The position numbers and the translations under genes are program-made. This document shows positions 50,958 to 59,464 of a DNA stretch of 64,000 bases, in pieces. Source of the DNA: Kitasatospora phosalacinea (lineage in GTDB: Bacteria; Actinomycetota; Actinomycetes; Streptomycetales; Streptomycetaceae); the NCBI RefSeq assembly GCF_000716545.1, contig NZ_JNWZ01000025.1:1-64000 (forward strand), given 5' to 3'. The first letter of the stretch is position 1. Each line of letters opens with the position of its first letter. The notes beneath the pieces were generated by a model that worked only from the letters and a program-made list of their open reading frames with translations, searched no databases and was not told the origin of the DNA.

Positions 50958-51929
50958 TCAGTCGAGGGCGCCGTTGATCGTGGCCCGCGGGATGGCGATG
51001 CCGGGCACGTGGTAGGCGTCGAGGATCCTGCCGTACGAGCCGTCGTCCATCAGGGACTGGAGCGCGGCCTGGACGGCCTCCTTCAGCCCGGGAACCGACT
51101 TGGAGACGCCGATCCCGATCGGCGAGGAGCTCGTCGGTCCGACGGCCGCCTTGCCGAGGACGGTGTCGAACGCGGTGCCCCCGTCCGCCGTGTCCGCCAC
51201 GTAGGTGGCCGTCACCTCGTCGAGGAAGTCCGCGGACACCTTCCCCGAGCGGAGCGCGAGCTGTGCCTCGGAGTCCTTCGGGAAGGCGAGGACGGTGATC
51301 GGCGGCTTGCCCTCCTGCTTGCAGAGCTCCTGGCGCTGGTCGAGGATCTTCTGGTGGTTGGTGCCGGTCTGCACCGAGACGCTCCTGCCGCACACGTCGG
51401 TGACGGCCCTGATGCCGTCGGGGTTGCCCTCCCTGACCAGCCAGCCCGGCCCGGCGTTGAGGTAGTCGACGAAGTCGACGGCCTCCTCGCGCGCCTTCTT
51501 GTCCGTCATGGCGGACATGACGGCGTCGAACTTGCCGGCCTGCACCGCCGGGAGGAGGCCGTCGAACTTCTGGCCCGTGAACTCGAACCCGACGCCGAGC
51601 CGCGCGCCGATCGCCCGGCCGAGGTCGTAGTCGATGCCGGTGATGTCCTTACTGCCCTCGGTGACGTACATCTCGAAGGGCGGGTAGGGCAGGTCGGTGG
51701 CGACCCGGACCTTGCCCGCCTTCCTGATCGCGGCGGGCAACCCGGCGGCGAGCTTCGGGTCCGACGAGATCGGGACGCCCTTGACGACGGTGGTGGTCGG
51801 CGAGGCGGACCCGCCGCTCCCGGCCGGGTCGGCCGGGGAGGATCCGCAGGCGGTCAGCGCGAGGCCGCAGGCGGTCGCCAGGGCCGCGGAGGTGAGCGCT
51901 CTGATCGTGGCGGTGCTGGAGGAGGTCAT
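50958..51929 (-). CDS. orphan amino-acid ABC transporter substrate-binding lipoprotein
   Basis: A 323-residue family 3 (polar amino acid) binding protein. Lipobox LTAC gives a lipidated Cys. The binding domain starts VRVATDLPYPPFEMYVTEGS, then DITGIDYDLGRAIGARLGVG, FDAVMSAMTDKKAREEAVDF and CGRSVSVQTGTNHQKILDQR. It is a close paralogue of the binding protein at 53971 but has no permease or ATPase beside it. It probably feeds the same membrane complex, which would widen its substrate range. A GTTACA dyad upstream resembles that of the main operon. Confidence 0.9.
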   Translation of the reverse strand: MTSSSTATIRALTSAALATACGLALTACGSSPADPAGSGGSASPTTTVVKGVPISSDPKLAAGLPAAIRKAGKVRVATDLPYPPFEMYVTEGSKDITGIDYDLGRAIGARLGVGFEFTGQKFDGLLPAVQAGKFDAVMSAMTDKKAREEAVDFVDYLNAGPGWLVREGNPDGIRAVTDVCGRSVSVQTGTNHQKILDQRQELCKQEGKPPITVLAFPKDSEAQLALRSGKVSADFLDEVTATYVADTADGGTAFDTVLGKAAVGPTSSSPIGIGVSKSVPGLKEAVQAALQSLMDDGSYGRILDAYHVPGIAIPRATINGALD

Positions 51930-51983
51930 GGGGAGCCCTTCGATCGTGCGCCTCGGAGGAGTGCGGGCGCGGCGCGAACAGAA

Positions 51984-52037
51984 GTTACATCTGTCTCAGG
52001 TTTGGCGAACATGTATCGCGAGTTACGTTCGCGCAAC
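51984..52037 (-). promoter_or_regulatory. dyad and repeat sites upstream of the orphan binding protein
   Basis: GTTACA (51984-51989) followed after 22 bases by TGTATC (52012-52017) resembles the 35-bp dyads at 46655 and 53879. AGAAGTTACA here (51980-51989) is identical to that before the S51 gene and lies at nearly the same distance from the start codon. A further GTTAC-N6-GCAAC (52022-52037) could be a GlnR-like box. Beyond this, 52038-52322 shows no gene. Confidence 0.42.
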
Positions 52038-52322
52038 GGTGTCGAAGGAGGGGGCGGTCGCACCGTCCCGGGGCACCGTGGACCCCCACTCGACGCCCAC
52101 CGGGCCCGGCGGCCGCCGCCGCGTCGAGCACGACTTCCTCCCTCGAACTCACGCGGCGCGCGGCGTGCGGTGGCGCAGCGGCGCCCGGTGCGCGAGGTCG
52201 CGGGGGAGGAGGGGGCGCTCACGCCGAGCGGTGCGCAGACGATGCGACTCACGCCGGGTGGACCCGAGGGGGACAGTCGGTCGCGGGGGCAACGTTCCAG
52301 TGGCAAGAAACGGAGCACTGCC

Positions 52323-52856
52323 ATGGATTTCCGCGACGAACTTCCCATCGACCACCGGCTCGCCAACGTCTACCGGATCGGAGCGGGGCTGTGCGGCATG
52401 GCGCTGCTGGTCTTCGGCTGCCTGGGTCTGGCGGACGGCCTGGCGTACTTCGGCACCCAGGGCGAGCGGGTCGCCGGCCTGTCGAGCAACGGCCTGCTCA
52501 GCCTGGTCTCCATCGCCACCGCGGCGGTGCTGATCGCCGGGGCCGTGATCGGCGGCAACACCGCGTCCACGATCAACATCGTGGTGGGCACCCTCTTCGT
52601 CCTGAGCGGGTTCGTCAACCTCGCCCTGCTCGACTCGGGCGCCAACGTGCTGGCGTTCCGGATCCCCAACGTCCTGTTCAGTTTCGTGATGGGCCTGGTC
52701 ATCGCGACGTTCGGGATGTACGGCCGGGTCAGCTCCAAGCTCCCGCACGACAACCCGTACTGGCGGCACCGCCACCCCGGGGCGGCCGGGCCCCTGGTGG
52801 CGCGGCCGCTCCCCGACCCGGCGCCCCGCCCGGGCATCACCGGCCCGGCCCGGTGA
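52323..52856 (+). CDS. DUF4383 family membrane protein
   Basis: A 177-residue integral membrane protein with four hydrophobic helices (IGAGLCGMALLVFGCLGLAD, LLSLVSIATAAVLIAGAVIG, STINIVVGTLFVLSGFVNLA, FRIPNVLFSFVMGLVIATFG), the DUF4383 pattern. The C-terminus is Pro-rich and cytoplasmic. Function unknown. Divergent from the orphan binding protein and transcribed toward an SDR gene. Confidence 0.85.
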   Translation: MDFRDELPIDHRLANVYRIGAGLCGMALLVFGCLGLADGLAYFGTQGERVAGLSSNGLLSLVSIATAAVLIAGAVIGGNTASTINIVVGTLFVLSGFVNLALLDSGANVLAFRIPNVLFSFVMGLVIATFGMYGRVSSKLPHDNPYWRHRHPGAAGPLVARPLPDPAPRPGITGPAR

Positions 52857-52961
52857 GCCGGACGCGCGACGCCGATCGAATCCAAGGGCGGCTCCTGCGG
52901 GCCCTGACCGCCAGGGCCCGCGGGAGCCGGAAGAGGCCGGCCGCCGAGAGGGAGGCACAGC

Positions 52962-53708
52962 ATGGACATCGTCGGGGCGCGGCTGCTCGTGGTGGGTGCG
53001 ACGGGTGGGCTCGGCGGGCTGGTGGCCGGGCTCGCGGCCGACCGCGGGGCGCGCGTCGTTCCCGCCGGCCGGGACGTCGGACGGCTCGCGGCCGTGGCCC
53101 GGCGCGTCGGCTCCCCGTTCTCGCAGACCTTCGACGCGTACGACCTCGACCGCTGTTCCGCGCTCGCCGGTCGGGCCGCCGAGCACCTGGGCGGACTCGA
53201 CGCCGTCCTGGTCGCCATCGGCGCCGTGGCGTTCGGGCGGGTCGAGGACGTGCCGGCCGAGATCGAGGAACACCTGATGGCGGTCAACGCCCTGGCTCCG
53301 ATCGCCGTCCTGCGAGGGGCCCTCCGCGCCGTCGGCGGGGGCGGTGCCGTCGGAGCCGTCACCGGGATCGTCGTCGAGCGTCCGACGGCCTCGGCGGGTG
53401 CCTACCGCGCGTCGAAGGCGGCGCTCAGCGGATGGCTCGAGACCGCGCGCCTGGAACAGCGCGGCAGGGCGGTCGGCGTCCTGGAGGCCCGACCTCCCCA
53501 CCTGGCGACCGGTTTCGCGGAGCGCGCCGTCGCCGGGGTCCTGCCGCGCCTGCCCGCCGGGAGCGACCCCGCTCCGTGGGCCGCCGCCGTCCTCGACGGG
53601 CTGTTCGCGGGTGCGGAACTCGTCCGCCCGGATTCCGGCGACGGCCGGACCCCCCGCGCCGGCACGGCTGCCCGGGCCGCGTCCGCCCGGCGGCCGGGAC
53701 GGGGCTGA
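52962..53708 (+). CDS. short-chain dehydrogenase/reductase
   Basis: A 248-residue SDR. The cofactor motif is VVGATGGLGGLVAGLAADRG, with VAIGAVAFG in place of the usual NNAG, and the catalytic YxxxK is in GAYRASKAALSGWLETAR. The Ser usually preceding it is not obvious (TGIVVERPTASAG), so activity may differ. The C-terminal 30 residues are Arg/Ala-rich. GGGAGG precedes the ATG. Substrate unknown. Confidence 0.87.
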   Translation: MDIVGARLLVVGATGGLGGLVAGLAADRGARVVPAGRDVGRLAAVARRVGSPFSQTFDAYDLDRCSALAGRAAEHLGGLDAVLVAIGAVAFGRVEDVPAEIEEHLMAVNALAPIAVLRGALRAVGGGGAVGAVTGIVVERPTASAGAYRASKAALSGWLETARLEQRGRAVGVLEARPPHLATGFAERAVAGVLPRLPAGSDPAPWAAAVLDGLFAGAELVRPDSGDGRTPRAGTAARAASARRPGRG

Positions 53709-53757
53709 CGCCGGCTCTTGCGTGCGTCCGATCGAGTCGCGAGCAGCGGAATCAGAA

Positions 53758-53793
53758 CGTACAGAAGGCTGGTTGTTGCCGGTAGATGTAACG
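53758..53793 (+). promoter_or_regulatory. degenerate upstream copy of the GTTACA/TGTAAC dyad
   Basis: CGTACA (53758-53763) and TGTAAC (53788-53793) are 24 bases apart. TGTAACGACCTGGC (53788-53801) repeats as TGTAACGTCCTGGC at 53908-53921, exactly 120 bases further on. Two regulator sites may act together before the ABC operon. Confidence 0.4.
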
Positions 53794-53878
53794 ACCTGGC
53801 GAGGTGGGTCCTTCGCCATCTGAGGGCTCATCAGTGCTTTTCCTGGGATTCATCGACCGTTACGGATTCGTAATCTTT

Positions 53879-53913
53879 GTTACATATAGCCATCGAGATG
53901 GTTTACCTGTAAC
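53879..53913 (+). promoter_or_regulatory. 35-bp dyad GTTACA-N23-TGTAAC upstream of the amino-acid ABC operon
   Basis: Perfect 6-bp arms at 53879-53884 and 53908-53913 with 23 bases between, about 58 bases before the GTG of the first gene and within locally AT-rich DNA. Spacing and arms match the site before the S51 gene at 46655-46689. Confidence 0.55.
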
Positions 53914-53970
53914 GTCCTGGCCTGCGGCGCGGCCCCCTCGGCGCCGCCCAGGTTCTCGAAAGGTTGCTCC

Positions 53971-54930
53971 GTGAACTCCTCTGCCCTCCGCAGACCGGCC
54001 CTGCCGGCCGCCCTCGTCCTGTGCAGTTCCCTGGCCCTGACCGCTTGCGGGAGCGGCGGGAGCAACGGAACCGGCGCTCCCGCGGCGGCGGGCCCGGTCA
54101 CGGTCGCCGGTGTCAGCATCAGCTCCGATCCCGCCCTGCACGACGTGCTCCCCGAGGCGGTCCGGAAGTCCGGCAAGGTCCGGGTCGCCACCGACGTCCC
54201 CTACCCGCCGTTCGAGATGTACGTCTCCGAGGGCAGCAAGGAGATGACCGGCCTCGACTACGACCTCGGACAGGCGCTCGGCGCCAAGCTCGGCGTCCGC
54301 TTCGAGTTCCAGGCGCAGAAGTTCGACGGCATCGTCCCCGCCCTCCAGGCCGGCAAGTACGACGCCGCGATCAGCGCCATCACCGACAACCGGGAGCGCG
54401 AGCAGGTCGTCGACTTCGTCGACTACTCCGTCTCCGGCAGCGGCGTCCTGATCGCCAAGGGCAATCCCGAGAAGATCACCACCCTCGACGACCTGTGCGG
54501 GCGCGCCGTCGCCGTGCAGACCGCCACCAACCAGCAGAAGCTCCTGGAGAAGCACCAGGACAGGTGCCGCGAACTCGGCAGGGGCGCCGTCGACGTCCAG
54601 ACCTTCCCCAAGGACTCCGACGCCCAACTCGCCCTGCGCTCCGGCAAGGTCGTCGCCGACGTCCTCACCAAGCCCGCCGCCGGCTGGACCGCGAAGACCG
54701 CCGACGGCGGCTCCGCGTTCGAGGTCGCCGACGACCCGGCCGCGCTCGGTGGCTACAACGCCTCCCCGAACGGCATCGCCGTCGCCAAGAACCTGCCGCA
54801 GCTGACCGACGCGGTGAGCAAGGCCCTGCAGGCCCTGATCGACGACGGCTCGCTCGCCAGGATCTACGACAAGTACGGCGTCGCCTCCATCGCGGTCGAG
54901 CAGGCCACCAAGAACAGCGCGGTGGACTGA
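53971..54930 (+). CDS. amino-acid ABC transporter substrate-binding lipoprotein
   Basis: A 319-residue family 3 binding protein with lipobox LTAC. The ligand domain reads VRVATDVPYPPFEMYVSEGS, EMTGLDYDLGQALGAKLGVR, YDAAISAITDNREREQVVDF and CGRAVAVQTATNQQKLLEKH, typical of cationic or polar amino-acid and opine binders. It is the first gene of an operon with permease, ATPase and M20 peptidase, one base before the permease start. The neighbouring secreted S51 peptidase suggests the ligand is an aspartyl dipeptide or amino acid released outside the cell. The GTG at 53971 follows AAAGG. Confidence 0.93.
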   Translation: MNSSALRRPALPAALVLCSSLALTACGSGGSNGTGAPAAAGPVTVAGVSISSDPALHDVLPEAVRKSGKVRVATDVPYPPFEMYVSEGSKEMTGLDYDLGQALGAKLGVRFEFQAQKFDGIVPALQAGKYDAAISAITDNREREQVVDFVDYSVSGSGVLIAKGNPEKITTLDDLCGRAVAVQTATNQQKLLEKHQDRCRELGRGAVDVQTFPKDSDAQLALRSGKVVADVLTKPAAGWTAKTADGGSAFEVADDPAALGGYNASPNGIAVAKNLPQLTDAVSKALQALIDDGSLARIYDKYGVASIAVEQATKNSAVD

Positions 54931-54931
54931 C

Positions 54932-55894
54932 GTGCCCGCCACCGCACACCGCTCCGCCGAGCCCGCGGCGAACGCGGCCGGCGGGACGGAGGACCTGGTC
55001 GCCGTACCCGTGCGCCACTGGGGACGCTGGATCGCCGCCGCCCTCGCGCTCGTCTCCCTCGTCGGCCTGGTCGGCTCGCTCGCCAAGAACCCGAACCTGC
55101 ACTGGGACGTCGTCGGCCACTACCTGTTCGCCGACCTGATCTTCGACGGCCTGACCACCACCCTGTGGCTGACCGCCGCCGCGATGGCCCTCGGCCTGGG
55201 CCTGGGCACCCTGGTCGCCGTCATGCGGCTGTCCGCCAACCCCGTCCTGTACGGGCTGTCCACCGGCTTCGTCTGGCTGTTCCGCGGCACCCCGCTGCTG
55301 GTCCAGATCATCTTCTGGGCGTACGCGGCCGCGCTTTACAAGCACCTGATGATCGGCATCCCGTTCACCACGGTCACCTTCGTCGAGTTCGACACCAACA
55401 GCCTGCTCACCCCGTCCGTCGCGGCGCTGCTCGCGCTGGGCCTGAACGAGGCCGCCTACGCCTCGGAGATCGTCCGGGCCGGCATCCAGTCCGTCGACCC
55501 GGGCCAGACCGAGGCCGCCCACTCGCTGGGCATGAAGCCCGCGCTGACGATGCGCCGGATCGTGCTGCCGCAGGCGATGAAGGTCATCATCCCGCCGATG
55601 GGCAACGAGACCATCAACATGCTCAAGACCACCGCGTACGTCTCGGTGATCGCCGCGCACGACCTGATGTCCAACATCCAGGACGTGTACGCCCAGAACT
55701 ACCAGGTCATCCCGATGCTGGTGGTCGCCGCCCTCTGGTACCTGGCACTGACCACGGTGCTGTCCGCGCCGCAGGCGTGGCTGGAGCGCCGCTACGGCCG
55801 GGGCACCGCCCGCGCCGGGCACGTCTCCCCGCTGCGGCGGATGTTCACCGGCCTGCCCGGCCTGCTCCCCACCACCCGCGAACGGAAGGGCTGA
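54932..55894 (+). CDS. amino-acid ABC transporter permease
   Basis: A 320-residue HisM/GlnP-type permease. After a 35-residue N-terminus there are five to six hydrophobic segments ([19 protein letters not shown] first). The core has [40 protein letters not shown] and the EAA loop [21 protein letters not shown] single permease forms a homodimer in this class. The GTG lies one base after the binding-protein stop. Confidence 0.94.
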   Translation: MPATAHRSAEPAANAAGGTEDLVAVPVRHWGRWIAAALALVSLVGLVGSLAKNPNLHWDVVGHYLFADLIFDGLTTTLWLTAAAMALGLGLGTLVAVMRLSANPVLYGLSTGFVWLFRGTPLLVQIIFWAYAAALYKHLMIGIPFTTVTFVEFDTNSLLTPSVAALLALGLNEAAYASEIVRAGIQSVDPGQTEAAHSLGMKPALTMRRIVLPQAMKVIIPPMGNETINMLKTTAYVSVIAAHDLMSNIQDVYAQNYQVIPMLVVAALWYLALTTVLSAPQAWLERRYGRGTARAGHVSPLRRMFTGLPGLLPTTRERKG

Positions 55895-55898
55895 ACCG

Positions 55899-56663
55899 AT
55901 GGCCCGCCCCATGGTGCACGCCGAGGGCGTGCGCAAGCACTTCGGCAGGCTGGACGTCCTCAAGGGCATCGACCTGACCGTGGAGCGCGGAGAGGTCTGC
56001 TGCCTGCTCGGCCCGTCCGGCTCCGGCAAGTCGACCTTCCTGCGCTGCATCAACCACCTGGAGAAGGTCGACGGCGGCCGGCTCACCGTCGACGGCGACC
56101 TGGTCGGCTACCGGCAGGCCGGCAACCGGCTGCACGAACTGCGCGAGGCCGAGGTCGCCGAGCGGCGCCGCGCGATCGGCATGGTCTTCCAGCGCTTCAA
56201 CCTCTTCCCGCACCTGACCGCCCTGGAGAACGTCACCGAGGCGCCGGTCCGGGTCGCCGGGGTCAACCGCACCGACGCCCGCGCGGAGGCCCTGCGCCTG
56301 CTGGAGCGGGTCGGCCTCGCCGACCGCGCCGACCACTACCCGGCCCAGCTCTCCGGCGGCCAGCAGCAGCGGGTGGCGATCGCCCGGGCGCTGGCGATGA
56401 AGCCCAAGCTGATGCTCTTCGACGAGCCGACCTCCGCCCTCGACCCCGAACTCGTCGGCGACGTCCTGGACGTGATGCGCGGCCTGGCCGCCGACGGCAT
56501 GACGATGGTCGTGGTCACCCACGAGATCGGCTTCGCCCGCGAGGTCGGCGACACCGCCGTCTTCATGGACGAGGGCGTGGTCGTCGAAGCCGGCGACCCG
56601 CGCAGGGTCCTGGTCGAACCCGAGCAGGAGCGCACCCGGGCGTTCCTCTCCAAGGTCCTGTGA
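55899..56663 (+). CDS. amino-acid ABC transporter ATP-binding protein
   Basis: A 254-residue GlnQ-type ATPase that powers the importer. Walker A is GPSGSGKST (residues 38-46), the Q-loop [12 protein letters not shown], the signature [17 protein letters not shown] (about 148) and Walker [15 protein letters not shown], with switch His in [10 protein letters not shown]. All catalytic motifs are intact. It starts four bases after the permease and overlaps the peptidase gene by four bases. Confidence 0.96.
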   Translation: MARPMVHAEGVRKHFGRLDVLKGIDLTVERGEVCCLLGPSGSGKSTFLRCINHLEKVDGGRLTVDGDLVGYRQAGNRLHELREAEVAERRRAIGMVFQRFNLFPHLTALENVTEAPVRVAGVNRTDARAEALRLLERVGLADRADHYPAQLSGGQQQRVAIARALAMKPKLMLFDEPTSALDPELVGDVLDVMRGLAADGMTMVVVTHEIGFAREVGDTAVFMDEGVVVEAGDPRRVLVEPEQERTRAFLSKVL

Positions 56664-57871
56664 GCGCCCCCGCCGAACCGGCGAGCCGGCAGGCCGCCGC
56701 CGAACTGGCGGCCGCCGCCGAGCAGGCCCTGCCCCGCTACCTCGCCGACCTCGCCGACCTCGTCGCCATCGACTCCGGCTCCTACAACGCCGCCGGTGTG
56801 AACCGGGTCGCCGACTGGTTCGAGCACCGGCTGCGCTCGATCGGGTTCACCACCGAGCGCACCGCCCCCGGGCGGGTGGACGGACACCGCTTCGGGGACG
56901 TGCTCGTCGCCAGGCTCACCGGGTCCGTACCGGTGGAGGACGGGGGAGCGCGGATCGTCCTCGTCGGCCACATGGACACCGTCTTCGAGGACGGCGCCGC
57001 CGCGGCCCGCCCGTTCCTCGTCCTGGACGGCCGGGCCCACGGCCCGGGCGTCAGCGACGACAAGGGCGGCCTGCTGGCCGGTGTCACCGCGGCGGAACTC
57101 CTGGTCCGCCACGGCCGGACGGCCTTCGCCGAGCTCGTCGTCCTCGCCACCCCCGACGAGGAGGTCGGCTCGCCGGCCAGCCGCCCGGTCACCGAGCGCA
57201 CCGCGGCCGGGGCGCACTACGCGCTCGGCCTGGAGTGCGCCCGGGAGAACGGCGACCTGGTCATCGCGCGCAAGGGCGTCGCCGACCTGCTGGTCACCGT
57301 CACCGGGAGGGCCGCGCACGCCGGGATCGAGCCCGAACGCGGCGCCAACGCCGCCCTCGCCGCCGCCCACCTGGTGGTCGCCCTGCAAGCCCTCAACGGC
57401 ACCTGGCCGGGCGTCACGCTGAACGTCGGCGTCGTCCGCGCGGGCACCCGCACCAACATCGTCTGCCCCCGGGCCGAGCTCTACGTCGAGGTCCGCGCCG
57501 CCACCACCGTCGGCCTGGACACCGCGATCGCCGAGATCCGCACGGTCGCCGCCCGGACCGTCGTCGAGGGCACCGCGGCCCGCGTCGACCAGCTCGACCT
57601 GTGCCCGCCCATGGAGCACACCCCGCAGGCGGCGGCCGTGCTCGCCGCGGCCCTCCGCACCGGCGCCGACCTCGGCCTGCGGATCCGCGGCGCCTCCACG
57701 GGCGGCGTGGGCGACGCGAACCTCACCTCGGGCCTGGGCATCCCCACCCTCGACGGCCTCGGCCCGGTCGGCGGGGCCGACCACACCCCCGAGGAGTGGC
57801 TCGACACCGCCGGCGCACCCGGCCGGATCGCCCTGCTGGCGATGCTCATCGAGCGCCTCGGACGGCGCTGA
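56660..57871 (+). CDS. M20 family metallopeptidase (carboxypeptidase G2-like)
   Basis: A 403-residue cytoplasmic zinc peptidase. Zinc and catalytic residues are visible: GHMDTV (His104, Asp106), GVSDDKGG (bridging Asp133), PDEEVG (Glu167 base, Glu168) and a late [10 protein letters not shown] histidine. The dimerisation domain includes [21 protein letters not shown]20 carboxypeptidases and dipeptidases cut N-acyl or isopeptide-linked amino acids. Its GTG start overlaps the ATPase stop (GTGA), so it is made with the importer and probably hydrolyses what is imported; a beta-aspartyl dipeptide is my inference. Confidence 0.92.
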   Translation: MSAPAEPASRQAAAELAAAAEQALPRYLADLADLVAIDSGSYNAAGVNRVADWFEHRLRSIGFTTERTAPGRVDGHRFGDVLVARLTGSVPVEDGGARIVLVGHMDTVFEDGAAAARPFLVLDGRAHGPGVSDDKGGLLAGVTAAELLVRHGRTAFAELVVLATPDEEVGSPASRPVTERTAAGAHYALGLECARENGDLVIARKGVADLLVTVTGRAAHAGIEPERGANAALAAAHLVVALQALNGTWPGVTLNVGVVRAGTRTNIVCPRAELYVEVRAATTVGLDTAIAEIRTVAARTVVEGTAARVDQLDLCPPMEHTPQAAAVLAAALRTGADLGLRIRGASTGGVGDANLTSGLGIPTLDGLGPVGGADHTPEEWLDTAGAPGRIALLAMLIERLGRR

Positions 57872-58039
57872 CACCCCCTCACGGGCCGCCGGACGCCCCC
57901 GGACCGGCCCGCGCGGGTCCGCTCGCCCCGCCCCGCGCGCCCCGCCCCGCGCGGGCCGCACCACCGCCGGGTGCGCACCACCCCGGACGCCCACCCGGCG
58001 GGGCACGGTTCCAGAATCCAACGACCACGGAGTTCCCGG

Positions 58040-59335
58040 ATGAACCGACACCTCCGCACCCGCTGCGGGCGGACCGCCCTCGCCCTGGCGGCCGCACTGA
58101 CCCTCCTCACCCCGACCGCCCAGGCCGCCTCCGCCCGGCCGGCCGGGGCGGGGGGCACCATGATCCTCGTGGGCGGCGGCCTGCAGGACGGCAACGGCCG
58201 GATCTACGGCGAGATCGTCCAGAAGGCCGGCGGCGTCGGGAAGGCGCGCATCGGCGTCCTGACCGCCGCCTCCGTCCCCGAGAGCCAGGACCCCGACGCC
58301 GCCGACCCGGACGCCTGCTCCAACTCCCGCTGCAACGGCCGCTACTACGCGGACCTCTTCAAGCACTACGGCGCCGCCGACGCCCAGTGGATCCCCGTCG
58401 ACATCGAGCACGTCGACGCGGCCGACTCGGACGCCGTGGTCGCCCAGGTCGAGTCCATGACCGGCTTCTTCTTCGGGGGCGGCGACCAGTACCGCTACGT
58501 CACCAGCCTCCTGCACGGCGACGCGCACACCGACTCCAAGGTCATGGCGGCCATCCGCCGCAAGCTCGCCGCCGGAGCCGTCGTCGCGGGCTCCAGCGCC
58601 GGCGCGCAGATCGCCTCCGGGCCCGACATGGTCACCGGCGGCGACAGCTACCAGGCCCTGCGCGACGGCAGCACCCCCGGCTACTTCGAGGACCCGACCC
58701 GGCTCGGTTACCTCCCGCAGGGCGGCTTCGGCCTCTTCGACGCCGGCCTGCTCGACACCCACACCGGCACCTACGGTCGCGAGGGCCGCGCGGTCCGGCT
58801 GGCCGCCGACACCGGCCACGACCGGGTCTTCGCCCTCGACGAGGACACCGCGATCGAGGTCGAGCACGCCGGCACCCGTGGCGAGGCCCTCCGGGTCCTC
58901 GGCACCCACGGCGTCTCGGTGTTCGACCTGCGCTCCGCCCGGACCCCCACGGCCGCGGGCCGCTGGGCCGTCGACGGGGTCCGCTACAGCTACCTCACCG
59001 ACGGGGACCGCTACGACCCGCGGACCTGGCACGCGCAGGCCGGAGAGGGCAAGCGCGCCCTCACCCGGCCCTCCGACACCCCCGTGCCGGCCAACCACGA
59101 CGCGTTCTACTCCGCCGCCGACCCGCACGGCGTCCCCTACTCCTTCTCCGGCACCGCCCGCGCCCTCACCGCGACCACCGCCCAGCGCACCGCGACCGCC
59201 GACACCTTCGAGTCCGCTCCCGCGTTCACGGCCCTCTTCCGCAAGCGCGGCGACACCCGGGCGTGGACCGTCGACGGCACCACCGCAGCCTCCTTCACCG
59301 ACCTGGAGGTCGGCGTCCACCCGGCCGCGGACTGA
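58040..59335 (+). CDS. secreted S51 (cyanophycinase-type) peptidase
   Basis: A 431-residue exported serine peptidase. The signal peptide ends near AQAASA (about residue 37). The S51 domain begins MILVGGGLQDGNGRIYGEIV and RIGVLTAASVPES, has FFFGGGDQYRYV, the nucleophile elbow VAGSSAGAQIASG (about 190) and the histidine block LLDTHTGTYGREGRAVRLA. Cyanophycinases of this family release beta-Asp-Arg dipeptides from cyanophycin. The C-terminal 110 residues (DLRSARTPTAAGRWAVDGVR) hold extra strands. CGGAG precedes the ATG. It lies 168 bases after the importer/M20 operon; the GC-rich gap holds no gene. Confidence 0.88.
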   Translation: MNRHLRTRCGRTALALAAALTLLTPTAQAASARPAGAGGTMILVGGGLQDGNGRIYGEIVQKAGGVGKARIGVLTAASVPESQDPDAADPDACSNSRCNGRYYADLFKHYGAADAQWIPVDIEHVDAADSDAVVAQVESMTGFFFGGGDQYRYVTSLLHGDAHTDSKVMAAIRRKLAAGAVVAGSSAGAQIASGPDMVTGGDSYQALRDGSTPGYFEDPTRLGYLPQGGFGLFDAGLLDTHTGTYGREGRAVRLAADTGHDRVFALDEDTAIEVEHAGTRGEALRVLGTHGVSVFDLRSARTPTAAGRWAVDGVRYSYLTDGDRYDPRTWHAQAGEGKRALTRPSDTPVPANHDAFYSAADPHGVPYSFSGTARALTATTAQRTATADTFESAPAFTALFRKRGDTRAWTVDGTTAASFTDLEVGVHPAAD

Positions 59336-59396
59336 TCCCGGCCCCCGCTCCGGGGAACCGGAACCGCTCGGTGATCTCCGCAGCCCGGCACTTCGC

Positions 59397-59402
59397 TAGG
59401 CT
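59397..59402 (+). promoter_or_regulatory. -10 box before the RpiR gene
   Basis: TAGGCT at 59397-59402, 62 bases before the ATG, fits a vegetative -10. No clear -35 is seen. No GTTACA/TGTAAC dyad is present here. Confidence 0.35.
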
Positions 59403-59464
59403 GCGGAGACACGTTCCGCCCAGCACGCCGAAGACCGCCCGCAGACCGGGAAGGGAACCCGTCC

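Noticed and set aside
52022..52037. GTTAC-N6-GCAAC as a firm GlnR box
   Set aside because: It fits the gTnAc-N6-GaAAc pattern only partly and no second box at the right period is clear; kept as a possibility within the regulatory feature.
56336..59320. A 994-codon open frame on the minus strand across the ATPase, M20 and S51 genes
   Set aside because: It is the antisense shadow of plus-strand genes with complete family motifs; its Gly/Val/Arg-rich translation is typical of high-GC shadows and has no domain.
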